NCBI RefSeq assembly: GCF_020229735.1
Contig: NZ_CP083455.1
Span: 1,639,001-1,703,000, forward strand
Reading direction: 5' to 3'
DNA length: 64,000 nucleotides
Source of the DNA: Deinococcus taeanensis
GTDB lineage: Bacteria > Deinococcota > Deinococci > Deinococcales > Deinococcaceae
Notes under the pieces: generated by a model
Told to the model about the DNA's origin: nothing
Databases searched by the model: none
What the model saw: the letters and a program-made list of their open reading frames with translations, nothing else
Program-made: the position numbers and the translations under genes
Shown here: piece after piece, positions 42,075 to 52,954 of the stretch
How positions within the stretch are numbered: position 1 is the stretch's first letter
Layout: every line of letters starts with the position of its first letter

Positions 42075-43049
42075 CTAGGGGGGGCTGAGGTCCAGCGTAA
42101 ATGGCTGCGCCAGGCCGGCCTGCGCGGCGTCCCGCGCGAACTGCGGGGCGTGCGTGAGAGCCAGGGTCGCCCGGTACGTGCGCTGCGCGAGTTCCCGGTC
42201 GCCCATCGCGTCTCGCACCTGTCCCAGGCGGGCCAGGATCAGGCCCGGGAGGCTGCGCGGCACGTGGTCGGTCAGGGCGTGCGCGGCGCGTTCCAGGCGT
42301 TCACGCGCGCCGGCCAGGTCCCCTACGGCGAGGTGCAGGCTGGCGGCGGCGCCGTCCAGTTCGGCGCGGGGAGTCACGGCGTCTCCGTTCTCGCGGTCCA
42401 GGGCGGCCAGCAGGGCGCTGAGGTCGTCGTCGTCCCGCAGCTGCCAGGCGCGGTCTGCGAGGGCCCGCACGCGGCTGGTCTCGCCGGCCGTGAAACCGGT
42501 GACTTCCGGCAGCCGGGCGTCCTGCAGGCGGTCCAGCAGGCCGGGTACGTCATCCAGCGGCACGAGCGCCACGCCGTTCAGGCTCCGGAGGCGTTCAGCC
42601 AGTTCGTCCAGGCGCCGGGCCTGCCAGCGGGTGCCGGGGCCTTCGTCGAGCGCGGCGCGCAGCGCGGCCTGCGTGGCCTGGATTGCAGCCAGGAACGCCG
42701 GGGCCAGCACCGTGTGGGCGTCGAGGGGGGCAGTCACGAGCGCGGCCAGGTCACGTTCCGCCGCCTGCGCCGCCCGGAGCCGCTCGCGCCCCTGCGGGTA
42801 CTGGCTCAGGAACCCGAGCAGCTGTTCGTGCTCGGCGTCCGCCCAGGTCCAGTCGGGCGCCAGATTGCCGAGCAGCGTGATTCCGGCGGCAGGCAGTGCG
42901 TCGCGCAGCGGGTGGTCGGGGTCAGGACTGGTCGCCCAGTGCACCTGCGCCGTGCCCTGGCGCCGCAGGAGTTCCGTAACGGTCCCCGCGTTGAACTGCG
43001 GGTGCAGGCGCAGCAGGTCACCCAGGTCGGGCAGCAGGATCAGGGACAC
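42075..43049 (-). CDS. Hypothetical protein with TPR-like C-terminus
   Basis: 324 residues from GTG 43049. The N-terminus ([30 protein letters not shown]) begins without a signal peptide. The middle is helical and Ala/Leu-rich. Residues about 215-310 look like tetratricopeptide helices ([57 protein letters not shown]). Probably a lineage-restricted protein. A TACACT box (43092-43097) lies seven bases before an ATG at 43084 in another frame that closes after 14 codons inside the start of this gene, so the true N-terminus is uncertain. Confidence 0.72.
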   Translation of the reverse strand: MSLILLPDLGDLLRLHPQFNAGTVTELLRRQGTAQVHWATSPDPDHPLRDALPAAGITLLGNLAPDWTWADAEHEQLLGFLSQYPQGRERLRAAQAAERDLAALVTAPLDAHTVLAPAFLAAIQATQAALRAALDEGPGTRWQARRLDELAERLRSLNGVALVPLDDVPGLLDRLQDARLPEVTGFTAGETSRVRALADRAWQLRDDDDLSALLAALDRENGDAVTPRAELDGAAASLHLAVGDLAGARERLERAAHALTDHVPRSLPGLILARLGQVRDAMGDRELAQRTYRATLALTHAPQFARDAAQAGLAQPFTLDLSPP

Positions 43050-43091
43050 GGACCGCTCCGCGCCCGGGCAGCAGTTTGAGGCATGCCGCGC

Positions 43092-43097
43092 AGTGTA
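43092..43097 (-). promoter_or_regulatory. -10 box upstream of the 42075-43049 gene
   Basis: TACACT on the minus strand, seven bases before ATG 43084, which opens a 14-codon frame ending at 43040, overlapping the GTG start at 43049. Confidence 0.45.
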
Positions 43098-43123
43098 GTG
43101 CAGTGGGCGTGGGGGGCCGGTGG

Positions 43124-45424
43124 TCAGGCGCTCGCGCCGTTGCGTTTCCGGCCGCCCACGCGGATCACGTCCTGCACGCCGGGCAGTGACAGGATCGCGC
43201 GGCGGATGGCTTCCAGGTCGCCCTGCCCGGCCACGTTCAGGCGCAGGTGGATCACGGCGATCTCCTCCATGCCCACCACGGCCTCCACCTTGGTGGGGCT
43301 GTGCTTCTCGCGGGCCAGGATGCCCAGCACGTCGGCGAGCAGTCCGGCGCGGTCCGGGGCGATCACGTCCACGTCCACGAGCATGCTGCCGGGCGTTCCG
43401 GCGTCCCAGGAGGCTGCCACGCAGCGTTCAGGTTCGTCCTTGAGCAGCCGGATCATGTTCGGGCAGTCGATGCGGTGCACGCTGACGCCCCGCCCGCGCG
43501 TCAGGTACCCCATAACCTGATCCCCGCGGATGGGACTGCAGCACTGACTGAGTTTCGTGTTCGTGGTGAACCCTTCCACGAACACCCCGCCCGGTTCGGG
43601 GGCCTTCGGGGCGGGCGCGCGGCGTGCCGGCGGGGCGGCGAGTTCCTGCGCGAGGCTGGGGGAAAGGACCCGGCCCACGCTGCTGGGCGTGAGCTTTCCG
43701 GCGTGCAGCGCCAGGTACAGGTCGTCCGGGTTGCGGGAGCCCAGGAGTTTCAGCGCGGCGTCTTCCAGCAGTTTGGTGCGCATCAGCTGCCTGACCGCCA
43801 GCTGCCGCTTGCGCAGGTAGCGTTCCAGAAGGTCATGGCCGTGCTGCAGCGCCTCGCTGCGTTCCTGCTGCCGGAAGTGATGCCGGATCTTGCTGCGGGC
43901 CGAGCGGGTCACGGTGAAGTTCAGCCAGTCCTTGCTGGGGTGGCCGTTCTTGCTGGTGACGATCTCCACCATGTCCCCGTTGCCCAGCTTGTGAGACAGC
44001 GGCACGATTGACCCGTTCACGCGGGCGCCCACCGTGGTCTCCCCGATGCGGGTGTGAATGTGATACGCGAAATCCACCGGCGTGCTGCCGGCCGGCAGGC
44101 TGATCGCGAGGCCTTTGGGGGTGAACACCCGCACGCGCTGCGAGAGGATGTCGACCTTCACGGCGTCCATGTAGTCGGAGGCGTCGTTGATCTCGTTCTG
44201 CAGTTCGCGCAGCTGCGAGATCCAGTTCTCCCGGTCGCGCTGCGCCAGCTGGTTGCCCTGCTTGTACATCCAGTGCGCGGCAATGCCGTACTCCGCGACC
44301 TCATGCATGCGCCGCGACCGGATCTGCACCTCGATCGGCTGTCCGCTGGGGCTGATCACGGTGGTGTGCAGCGACTGGTACCCGTTGGGTTTCGGTACCG
44401 CGATGTAATCCTTGAAGCGGCCGGGCAGCGGCGTCCAGACGCTGTGCACGATACTGACCGTGTGGTAGCAGATGCGTTTCTCGCGCGTCTCCTCGGCCCG
44501 CTCGCGGCGCTTCTCGTCCGTGCCGGGCGGCACCACGAGGTCCCGCGGGGTGAGAATCACCCGGATGGCCAGCAGGTCAAAGATCTGTTCGAGCGCCTTG
44601 CCTTCGCGCTGCATCTTGTTGTGAATGCTCCACAGGTGCTTGCTGCGCCCCGCGATGTCAATGTCCGCGACCCACTCCGGGAGTTCCAGGTCGTCGGTCA
44701 GCGCGTCGTGCAGCTGCTGCACTGCCCGCTCGATCAGCGACTGGCGTTCCTCCTGCCGGGTGCGCAGGCGCGACTGCAGGTACGCGTACTCGTCGGGCTG
44801 AAGGTACTGGAAACTCAGGTCCTCCAGCTCCCACTTGATCTGCCCGATGCCGAGGCGATGCGCGAGGGGCGCGAAGATGTCCATCGTCTCCCGCGCGATG
44901 CGCTGCTGCTTGTCCGGCCGCATGCTGCCCAGCGTGCGCATGTTGTGCAGCCGGTCGGCGAGCTTCACCACGATGATGCGGATGTCACCCGTCATGGCGA
45001 TCAGCATCTGGCGCAGGTTCTCCGCCTGCACGTCCCGGCCCGCCTCCCGCACCTCCGCCGCCTGCGAGCCCTGCTTCGAGAGCTTGCTGACCTTGGTTTC
45101 GCCCTCCACAATGCGGCGCACGTCCGGCCCGAACTCCTTCTCGACCAGCTCGAAGGTCACGCCGTCTACGTCCTCAACGGTGTCATGCAGCAGCCCGGCC
45201 ATGATGCTCTCGGTGTCCATACCCAGGCGCGCCAGGATCACCGCGACCGCCACCGGGTGGGTGATGTAGGGCTCGCCGCTCTTGCGGCGCACGCCATCAT
45301 GCGCGTCCCTGGCAAACGCGTAGGCGCGGTCCACCCGCGTCCTGTCCTCCGCGGAACGCGGCGCAATCAGCGCCCGCAGTTCCCCCATTCCATGCTCGCT
45401 GTCCGCCACGCCCGGTTGCACCAC
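43124..45424 (-). CDS. Bifunctional (p)ppGpp synthetase/hydrolase, RelA/SpoT family
   Basis: 766 residues, full Rel length. The HD hydrolase has [14 protein letters not shown] and [14 protein letters not shown]; the synthetase has [17 protein letters not shown] and [21 protein letters not shown] domain follows ([28 protein letters not shown]), then a zinc-finger-like region and a C-terminal ACT domain ([22 protein letters not shown]). Both HD and synthetase motifs are intact, so it should make and degrade the alarmone. The GTG at 45424 lies seven bases after TATTCT. Confidence 0.95.
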   Translation of the reverse strand: MVQPGVADSEHGMGELRALIAPRSAEDRTRVDRAYAFARDAHDGVRRKSGEPYITHPVAVAVILARLGMDTESIMAGLLHDTVEDVDGVTFELVEKEFGPDVRRIVEGETKVSKLSKQGSQAAEVREAGRDVQAENLRQMLIAMTGDIRIIVVKLADRLHNMRTLGSMRPDKQQRIARETMDIFAPLAHRLGIGQIKWELEDLSFQYLQPDEYAYLQSRLRTRQEERQSLIERAVQQLHDALTDDLELPEWVADIDIAGRSKHLWSIHNKMQREGKALEQIFDLLAIRVILTPRDLVVPPGTDEKRRERAEETREKRICYHTVSIVHSVWTPLPGRFKDYIAVPKPNGYQSLHTTVISPSGQPIEVQIRSRRMHEVAEYGIAAHWMYKQGNQLAQRDRENWISQLRELQNEINDASDYMDAVKVDILSQRVRVFTPKGLAISLPAGSTPVDFAYHIHTRIGETTVGARVNGSIVPLSHKLGNGDMVEIVTSKNGHPSKDWLNFTVTRSARSKIRHHFRQQERSEALQHGHDLLERYLRKRQLAVRQLMRTKLLEDAALKLLGSRNPDDLYLALHAGKLTPSSVGRVLSPSLAQELAAPPARRAPAPKAPEPGGVFVEGFTTNTKLSQCCSPIRGDQVMGYLTRGRGVSVHRIDCPNMIRLLKDEPERCVAASWDAGTPGSMLVDVDVIAPDRAGLLADVLGILAREKHSPTKVEAVVGMEEIAVIHLRLNVAGQGDLEAIRRAILSLPGVQDVIRVGGRKRNGASA

Positions 45425-45431
45425 GCCCCGC

Positions 45432-45437
45432 AGAATA
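45432..45437 (-). promoter_or_regulatory. Leaderless -10 box of relA/spoT
   Basis: TATTCT on the minus strand, seven bases before GTG 45424; supports that GTG over the internal ATG twelve codons later. Confidence 0.5.
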
Positions 45438-45498
45438 GCGCCGGTCAGACAGCCGCCGCTCGCGCGCGTTACACTCCGCGCGCCGACGGCATGGAAAC

Positions 45499-45521
45499 GC
45501 TCACCGGCTGGAGCGGTGAGC
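45499..45521 (-). terminator. Intrinsic terminator of the 34-codon mini-gene
   Basis: Perfect 8-bp stem GCTCACCG / CGGTGAGC with a 7-base loop, followed on the minus strand by GTTTCC. It lies between the mini-gene stop and the relA/spoT promoter. Confidence 0.55.
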
Positions 45522-45559
45522 GGGAAGGAGCGGCAGGAGGGAGGCGATGCTGCAGCCCG

Positions 45560-45664
45560 TCAGCGGCGGTCACGCACGCGCACGGGAACCGGAACCGGCT
45601 GAGGCTGAGGGCTCCCCTTGAGCACCTCACGCAGCCAGTCTACGAATTCGCGCAGGCCATTCAT
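45560..45664 (-). CDS. Candidate small protein (34 residues)
   Basis: Reads MNGLREFVDWLREVLKG and then a Pro/Gln/Val tail (SPQPQPVPVPVRVRDRR). The first 16 residues would form an amphipathic helix, and the tail is proline-rich and basic. It has its own leaderless -10 (TAGACT, six bases before ATG 45664) and its own terminator. An opposite-strand frame of similar length covers the same DNA but has no matching -10 spacing. Nothing in it identifies a function. It is too short for routine gene callers and could be missed in annotation. Confidence 0.55.
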   Translation of the reverse strand: MNGLREFVDWLREVLKGSPQPQPVPVPVRVRDRR

Positions 45665-45670
45665 GTCCAC

Positions 45671-45676
45671 AGTCTA
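45671..45676 (-). promoter_or_regulatory. Leaderless -10 box of the mini-gene
   Basis: TAGACT on the minus strand, six bases before ATG 45664. Confidence 0.5.
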
Positions 45677-45687
45677 TTGACATCAAC

Positions 45688-45715
45688 CTGACAGAGATGG
45701 CACTGACCTTACGAT
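45688..45715 (+). promoter_or_regulatory. Possible promoter of the nucleoside hydrolase
   Basis: CTGACA (45688-45693) and TACGAT (45710-45715), 16-base spacer, about 60 bases before ATG 45775. A GACACT box six bases before that ATG is an alternative leaderless promoter. Confidence 0.4.
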
Positions 45716-45774
45716 GAGTTCACGCTCCCCGCCCCGCCCGTCCCCACTCGCGGAACACGTGCGACACTGCCTTC

Positions 45775-46710
45775 ATGCCCGCCCCGCAGCCTGTCATTCT
45801 GGACCTCGACCCTGGCCACGACGACGCCGTGAACATCCTCCTGGCCCTCGCCAGTCCTGAACTCCACGTGCTGGGTCTGACCAGTGTCTTCGGGAACGTC
45901 GGTCTGGAACGCACCACCCGCAACGCCCTGATCACCCGTGAACTCGTGCGCTCGGCTGTTCCCGTGTACGCCGGCGCGGACCGGCCGCTCGTGCAGGAGC
46001 GCATCAGCGCTGAAGCCGTGCACGGTGACAGTGGCCTCGACGGGCCTCACCTGCCTGAACCCACCCGCGGCACCGAACCCGAGCATGCCGCGCACTTCAT
46101 CATCCGTACCGTGCGCGCGCTTCCCGGCGAGGTGACGCTCGTGCCCACCGGGCCTCTGACGAACGTCGCCCTGGCGTTCCGCCTCGCGCCGGACATTGTG
46201 CCTCTCGTGCGGCAGGTCGTGTGGATGGGCGGCAGCACCGACACCGGCAACTGGACGCCCGCCGCGGAGTTCAATGCGCTGGCCGACCCTCACGCCGCGC
46301 ACGTCGTGTTCGGGAGTGGCGTCCCCCTGACCATGATCGGCCTGAATGCCAGCCACCAGGCCATCGCGCATCCTGCCCGCGTGCAGCTGTTCCGGGCGCT
46401 GAACACGCCCGTCGGTGCGTTCGTCGCGGACCTCCTGGCGTTCTTCGCCGAGCACCACCGTGAGCGGTACGGCTGGGAAGGTGGGGCGCTGCACGACCCG
46501 CTGACGGTGGCGTGGCTGCTGCGCCCGGACCTGTTCACCGTGCAGCCCATGCACGTGCAGATCGACCTGACGGGCGGCCCCAACCACGGCCGCACCGTCG
46601 CTGACATCTGGAACGTCACGGGCAGGCCACCGAACGCCCAGGTCATGACCCACGTGAACGCAGACGCCTTCTTCGCCCTGTTACGCGACCGGATCGCCAG
46701 CTTCCACTGA
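45775..46710 (+). CDS. Inosine/uridine-preferring nucleoside hydrolase
   Basis: 311 residues. N-terminal Ca2+/ribose-binding motif VILDLDPGHDDAVNILLAL is diagnostic; LVPTGPLTNVALAFRL, VVWMGGSTDTGNWTPAAEFNALADPHAAHVV and the late HDPLTVAWLL His-Asp complete the active site. It cleaves the N-glycosidic bond of ribonucleosides for base salvage. Its 3' end overlaps the convergent GH16-like gene by 30 bases. Confidence 0.93.
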   Translation: MPAPQPVILDLDPGHDDAVNILLALASPELHVLGLTSVFGNVGLERTTRNALITRELVRSAVPVYAGADRPLVQERISAEAVHGDSGLDGPHLPEPTRGTEPEHAAHFIIRTVRALPGEVTLVPTGPLTNVALAFRLAPDIVPLVRQVVWMGGSTDTGNWTPAAEFNALADPHAAHVVFGSGVPLTMIGLNASHQAIAHPARVQLFRALNTPVGAFVADLLAFFAEHHRERYGWEGGALHDPLTVAWLLRPDLFTVQPMHVQIDLTGGPNHGRTVADIWNVTGRPPNAQVMTHVNADAFFALLRDRIASFH

Positions 46711-47523
46711 AGGCCCGGCGTCCGCGCCCCCGTGGCCGCCGCGCCGGTAGCCGCGCACCCACGCGACCTCCGCGCGTTTCGGCCAGGGGCCGGAACGACC
46801 CCCGCCCGGCAGCTCTGCGGGCAGTTCATACACGTTCAGCATGAACTGCATGGGGTACTTCGGGGACTGCGGCACCCGCCCGACCTCACGCCCGTCAATC
46901 CGGAACACGACCTCGCGGGGCGTCCACTCGGCGCTGTACACGTGCAGGTCAGCCGGACTGCCAGGCATCAGGACGTCGTGCATGTCCAGGTGCAGCGCCG
47001 GGTCGTGAATGGGTTTCACGCCGAAACGCACCCGGTAGTGCTCCTGCCCGCGTTCATGTCCGAAAAGCTCACACACGCAGATCTCCCCGGATTCCTGCGG
47101 GGTGCGTTCCACGCCGATCATCCAGAAGGCCGCGAGGTACCCGGCGGGCAGGTCAGCGCGCAGCGCCACCTCGAACAGCCCGTAGTGCGGGGTATACAGC
47201 CACTCGTCGGGTTGCGCCTCGACCACGCGCAGGCCCGCAGCAAAGTGGTGCTGTCCGTCCGGGCTGCCGGCCGGTCCGGACCGGCAGCCGGTCTGAACGC
47301 TGGACACCCGCAGTTCACCGTCGAACGCCGGGTTCCAGGGGCGCTGATCCTCGGTGATCAGCAGGTGCAGGCCCCGGCCGGGCAGCTCGAACCGCGCGGC
47401 CGACTGCGCGCGTCCCGCCCACTGGGGCAGGTAGAACGGCAGCCACCGGTCGCGGCGCAGTGCCGGGCCGCTGAAGTCGTCCTCGAAGTCCAGGGTGTAC
47501 TGCTTGCGCCACACATCTGTCAT
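46681..47523 (-). CDS. Glycoside hydrolase family 16-like protein
   Basis: 280 residues from ATG 47523. A beta-jelly-roll pattern is visible: DDFSGPALRRDRW at the start, YGLFEVALRADLPAGYLAAFWMIG, the active-site strand SGEICVCELFGHE, and YSAEWTPREVVFRIDGREV near the end. In GH16 the strand reads E-I-D-x-x-E; here both Glu are kept but the Asp is Cys. No signal peptide, so probably cytosolic, unlike most GH16 enzymes. Activity is uncertain because of the substitution. It overlaps the nucleoside hydrolase tail to tail. Confidence 0.78.
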   Translation of the reverse strand: MTDVWRKQYTLDFEDDFSGPALRRDRWLPFYLPQWAGRAQSAARFELPGRGLHLLITEDQRPWNPAFDGELRVSSVQTGCRSGPAGSPDGQHHFAAGLRVVEAQPDEWLYTPHYGLFEVALRADLPAGYLAAFWMIGVERTPQESGEICVCELFGHERGQEHYRVRFGVKPIHDPALHLDMHDVLMPGSPADLHVYSAEWTPREVVFRIDGREVGRVPQSPKYPMQFMLNVYELPAELPGGGRSGPWPKRAEVAWVRGYRRGGHGGADAGPSVEAGDPVA

Positions 47524-47697
47524 GCCTTCATGCAAGCAGATTCGGGCGGGGGGTGGCGCATTTCAGGCGGGCGCCCGGTGCAGGGGCGTGACGGGGCACC
47601 CGGGCCACGGCGTTCCCGGCGCAGCGGTGAGGCTTCACTCCGGGCGGGGGTTCGGGCTTCCCCGCCCGCCGGTCAGGCCGCGCGTCGCGGCCCACAC

Positions 47698-47746
47698 GCA
47701 GGAGGGAGGCCGTTTCTCCTCTGCGGACGGCCCCCCTTCCTCCTGC
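47698..47746 (-). terminator. Terminator of the acyl-CoA operon
   Basis: Long hairpin: outer stem GCAGGAGG / CCTCCTGC and inner stem GGCCGT / ACGGCC, ten bases past the acyl-CoA dehydrogenase stop. Confidence 0.6.
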
Positions 47747-47755
47747 GGCGCTGCG

Positions 47756-48964
<1,209 letters not shown>

Positions 48965-49012
48965 GGGAGGCTCCTTGGGGGTGGGAACTGGGGGACGGGC
49001 CGGTTCAGCGAG

Positions 49013-50683
49013 TCAGACCTGGAAGACACCGACCCGGAACTCGTCCTGGTGGGGGTTCTGCGCGCAGGCGTCCAGGGCGCGGATGAGGCGTTCGCGGGTG
49101 TCGTTCGGCGGGATGATCTCGTCCACCCACAGGCGCGCGGCGGCGTAGCGGGGGTCAAGTTCGGTGTCGTATTTGGCTTTGACGTCGTCGTAGAGCTTCT
49201 GAAGTTCCTCGTCGTCAGGCTGGTGTCCGGCGCGTTTCAGGGCGGCGAGCTGGATGTCGAGCAGGGTTTTGGCGGCGGCGTTGCCGCTCATGACGGCGTA
49301 CTTGGCGCTGGGCCACGCGAACAGGAAGCGCGGCGCGTAGGCCTTGCCGTTCATGGCGTAGTTGCCGGCGCCGAACGACCCGCCGGTGATGATGGTGATT
49401 TTGGGCACGACGGTGTTGCTCACGGCGTTCACGAGTTTCGCGCCGCGCCGGATGATGCCTTCTTGCTCACTGTCGCGGCCGACCATGAAACCGGTAACGT
49501 CGCTGAGGAACACGAGGGGCACGCCGGCCTGGTTGGCGTCCATGATGAACCGGGCGGCCTTGTCGGCGCTGTCGCCGTAGATAACGCCGCCCACCTCGAT
49601 GCGGGTGCGCAGGCCGGGTTCGCCGCCGGCCTTGAGTTTCTTCCGGATGACCGTGCGCTGGTTGGCGACGAACGCGGCGGGGTACCCGCCGACGCGGGCG
49701 AAGCCGCACACAATGGTTTCGCCGTACTCGGGTTTGAATTCGTGGAATTCGCCGGCGTCCACGAGGGCGGCGATCAGGTCGCGCACGTCGTACGTGCGGC
49801 TGCCGTCAAAGCCGACGAGGTCGGTGAGGTCGCGTTCCGGGGCGGGCAGCGGTTCGCGGCGGCGTCTGGCGAAGGGGGCAAGGTCCCCCTGGGCGTACAG
49901 GTCGGCGAGCGCGCGGATGCGTTTCAGGGCGGCGGCGTCGTCGGGTTCCTTGTAGTCGACGGTGCCGGCGATGCTGGCGTGCATGCTGGCGCCGCCGAGG
50001 TCCTCGCTGTCCACAACCTGCCCGATGGCGGCCTTCACGAGGGCGGGGCCGGCGAGGTACAGGCCGCTGCCTTCGGTCATGATCAGGGTGTCGCACATGA
50101 CGGGCAGGTAGGCGCCGCCGGCCACGCAGTTGCCCATGATGGCGGCGATCTGGGGGATGCCGCGGGCACTCATGCGCGCGTTGAGGTAGAATACGCGGCC
50201 GAAGTCGTCCTGGTCGGGGAAGATTTCGTCCTGCATGGGCAGGTAGACGCCGGCGGAGTCGACGAGGTACACGACGGGCAGGTGGTTTTCCAGGGCGATG
50301 GTCTGGGCACGGATGACTTTCTTGGCGGTGATGGGGAAGAACGCGCCGGCTTTGACGGTGGCGTCGTTGGCGATGATCATCCAGGGGCGGCCCTGGATCT
50401 GGCCGATGCCGGTGACGGTGCCGCCGGATGGGCAGCCGCCGACGTCCTGGTACATGTCCCAGCCGGCGAAGGTCATGAGTTCGTCGAAGGGCGTCTGGTC
50501 GTCGAGAAGCTGCCGGATGCGTTCGCGGGCGGTGAGGCGGTTCTTGTCGTGCTGGCGTTGCTGGGCTTTGGGGCCGCCGCCGGCGTGGACGGCCGCCAGG
50601 TCCGCAGCGAGGCGGGCCAGGGCGTCGGGCCAGGCGGTGTGGGTGGGGGGCGCCGGGGGGGCGCTGGGGTCGGACTGGGTCAT
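49013..50683 (-). CDS. Acyl-CoA carboxylase carboxyltransferase (beta) subunit
   Basis: 556 residues, methylcrotonoyl-CoA/propionyl-CoA carboxylase beta type. DKNRLTARERIRQLLD and DSAGVYLPMQDEIFPDQDDFGRVFYLNARMSARGIPQIAAIMGNCVAGGAYLPVM resemble the MCC beta group most; GAGNYAMNGKAYAPRFLFAWPSAKYAVMSGNAAAKTLL is the C-terminal half. It transfers CO2 from biotin to the acyl-CoA. The biotin-carboxylase alpha subunit is not in the window. Starts the operon with acyl-CoA dehydrogenase; the promoter carries an operator (50697-50714). Confidence 0.92.
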   Translation of the reverse strand: MTQSDPSAPPAPPTHTAWPDALARLAADLAAVHAGGGPKAQQRQHDKNRLTARERIRQLLDDQTPFDELMTFAGWDMYQDVGGCPSGGTVTGIGQIQGRPWMIIANDATVKAGAFFPITAKKVIRAQTIALENHLPVVYLVDSAGVYLPMQDEIFPDQDDFGRVFYLNARMSARGIPQIAAIMGNCVAGGAYLPVMCDTLIMTEGSGLYLAGPALVKAAIGQVVDSEDLGGASMHASIAGTVDYKEPDDAAALKRIRALADLYAQGDLAPFARRRREPLPAPERDLTDLVGFDGSRTYDVRDLIAALVDAGEFHEFKPEYGETIVCGFARVGGYPAAFVANQRTVIRKKLKAGGEPGLRTRIEVGGVIYGDSADKAARFIMDANQAGVPLVFLSDVTGFMVGRDSEQEGIIRRGAKLVNAVSNTVVPKITIITGGSFGAGNYAMNGKAYAPRFLFAWPSAKYAVMSGNAAAKTLLDIQLAALKRAGHQPDDEELQKLYDDVKAKYDTELDPRYAAARLWVDEIIPPNDTRERLIRALDACAQNPHQDEFRVGVFQV

Positions 50684-50693
50684 TGTTGCCGTC

Positions 50694-50714
50694 AGTCTAA
50701 CAAACGACCGTTAG
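50694..50714 (-). promoter_or_regulatory. -10 box and operator of the acyl-CoA carboxylase/dehydrogenase operon
   Basis: Minus strand: CTAACGGTCGTTTGTTAG (50697-50714), with inverted CTAAC/GTTAG ends, running into the -10 TAGACT (50694-50699). 14 of 18 bases match the site before the CoA-transferase A gene. Likely a TetR-family operator; the protein is not encoded in the window. Confidence 0.55.
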
Positions 50715-50758
50715 GGTGTGTGCGTACCCCTCTCCCTGCGTGCAGACAGAGTGTCAGA

Positions 50759-52117
50759 ATGGCAGGCGTGCCCTCCCCCACCCTGCCGCCCGGCCCGCAC
50801 GGGCAGTCCCCGCTGCGCGCCGCAGCCGAACTGCGCCGCGACCCGATCGGGTACATGCGCCACCTGCGCGCCGCATACGGTGACGTCTACACCCTGCGTG
50901 TCGGGCCGCGGCGGGTGCTGCTGGTCAGCGACCCCCAGGCCGCGCGCGAGGTGCTGGTTGAACAGGCCGCCCGTTTCCGCAAGGGCCGCGGCATCCAGAA
51001 AATGCAGGACCTTCTGGGCACCGGCCTCCTCACGGCCGAAGGCCAGACCTGGCGCACCCACCGCCGCCTGATGCAGCCGTCCTTTCACCGGTCCGCGCTG
51101 AGCGGCATGGCGAGCGACATCGTGCGCGCCACCCACCCCACCCAGCTGCGCCTCCTGAATGCCGCCGGCACCGGCACGTCCGTGGACGTGGGCCGCGAGA
51201 TGCTCCGGGTCACCCTGCGCGCGGTGGCGTCCGTGCTGTTCGGCACCGGCCTCACCGAGAGCGAGCTGCGCACCGTGGAAACCGAGTTGCCGCCCCTGCT
51301 CGACCACACGGCCAGCCGCGCGCGCGCCGCCGTGGACCTGCCCCGCTGGCTGCCCACGCCCGCCGGACAGCGGGCCGCGGTGGCCCGCCGGGCGCTGGAC
51401 GGCGTCGTGGCGCGCATCATCAGCGCGCGGCGCGCCGAACAGCGGGCCGGCGTACAGGGCGGCGACCTGCTGGGGATGCTGCTCGCCGCCCGCGACGAGC
51501 AGGGCGGAGGCCTGAACGACCAGGAACTGCGCGACGAGGTCATGACCCTGTTTCTCGCCGGGCACGAAACCACCGCGAATCTCCTGACGTTCCTGCTGCT
51601 GCTGCTTGCCCGGCACCCTGACGTGCAGACCCGGGTGCGGAACGAGGTGCAGGGCGTCCTGCAGGGCCGCGAGCCGACCGCTGCCGACCTGGGCGCCCTG
51701 CCCCTGCTCGGCGCCTGCATTCAGGAGACGCTGCGCCTGTACCCCCCCGCGTGGCTGGTGCCCCGGCAGGCCACGGCGCCGGTTCGTGTGGCCGGGTTCG
51801 ACCTGCCGGATGGCGCGGCCGTGTCGGTCAGCATCTTCATGCTGCAGCGCAGCGCGGCGCACTGGCCGCAGCCGGACGAGTTCCGCCCCGACCGCTGGCG
51901 GAGCCTGCCGCGCACCCCCGAGGCCTTCATGCCATTCGGACTGGGGCCGCGGATGTGCATCGGCAACAACCTCGCCCTGATGGAAGCCACCCTGATTGCC
52001 GCGCTGCTGCTGCGCGACGTGCGCGTGAACGTCCCCGGTGGTGGCCCCACCGGCCTGCACGCGGGCGTGACGCTGCGCCCGGACGGCCCGGTGAACGCCG
52101 TATTCACGCGCAGCTGA
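50759..52117 (+). CDS. Cytochrome P450
   Basis: 452 residues from ATG 50759. I-helix TLFLAGHETTANLL, K-helix QETLRLYPP and the haem loop FGLGPRMCIGNNLALMEAT (Cys ligand) are intact. No membrane anchor. Deinococcus has a P450 (CYP287A1) that hydroxylates a carotenoid ring in deinoxanthin synthesis; this gene is a candidate, but crtB-crtI lie 35 kb away and the neighbours are acyl-CoA genes, so a fatty-acid or other substrate is equally possible. Divergent from the acyl-CoA carboxylase operon with 75 bases between. Confidence 0.93.
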   Translation: MAGVPSPTLPPGPHGQSPLRAAAELRRDPIGYMRHLRAAYGDVYTLRVGPRRVLLVSDPQAAREVLVEQAARFRKGRGIQKMQDLLGTGLLTAEGQTWRTHRRLMQPSFHRSALSGMASDIVRATHPTQLRLLNAAGTGTSVDVGREMLRVTLRAVASVLFGTGLTESELRTVETELPPLLDHTASRARAAVDLPRWLPTPAGQRAAVARRALDGVVARIISARRAEQRAGVQGGDLLGMLLAARDEQGGGLNDQELRDEVMTLFLAGHETTANLLTFLLLLLARHPDVQTRVRNEVQGVLQGREPTAADLGALPLLGACIQETLRLYPPAWLVPRQATAPVRVAGFDLPDGAAVSVSIFMLQRSAAHWPQPDEFRPDRWRSLPRTPEAFMPFGLGPRMCIGNNLALMEATLIAALLLRDVRVNVPGGGPTGLHAGVTLRPDGPVNAVFTRS

Positions 52118-52125
52118 GCCGCGCA

Positions 52126-52156
52126 CAGGAGCCCCGGCAACACACCGGGGCCCCTG
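52126..52156. terminator. Convergent terminator after the P450
   Basis: CAGGAGCCCCGG / CCGGGGCCCCTG with one mismatch and a 7-base loop, 15 bases before the stop of the opposite-strand scoB. Confidence 0.65.
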
Positions 52157-52171
52157 CGGCTAGAGCGGACT

Positions 52172-52801
<630 letters not shown>

Positions 52802-52954
52802 GAAGCCTCCTTCGGGTGGGGAACAGGGGTGGAGTGGGAGCCAGGGGCAGCTTGCGGCGCGGCGGGAGGGTGTGTCAAGCCGCGCGGGCCGGGGTCCCGG
52901 GCGGGGGGCGGCGCGGCGGTTCGTATGATGCGGCTGCGCCGTCACACCCGCGTT

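Noticed and set aside
45491..45691. + strand frame (about 66 codons) opposite the mini-gene, with TACACT 15 bases upstream
   Set aside because: The spacing does not fit the leaderless pattern and the frame runs through the mini-gene promoter; less supported than the minus-strand frame, though a transcript cannot be excluded.
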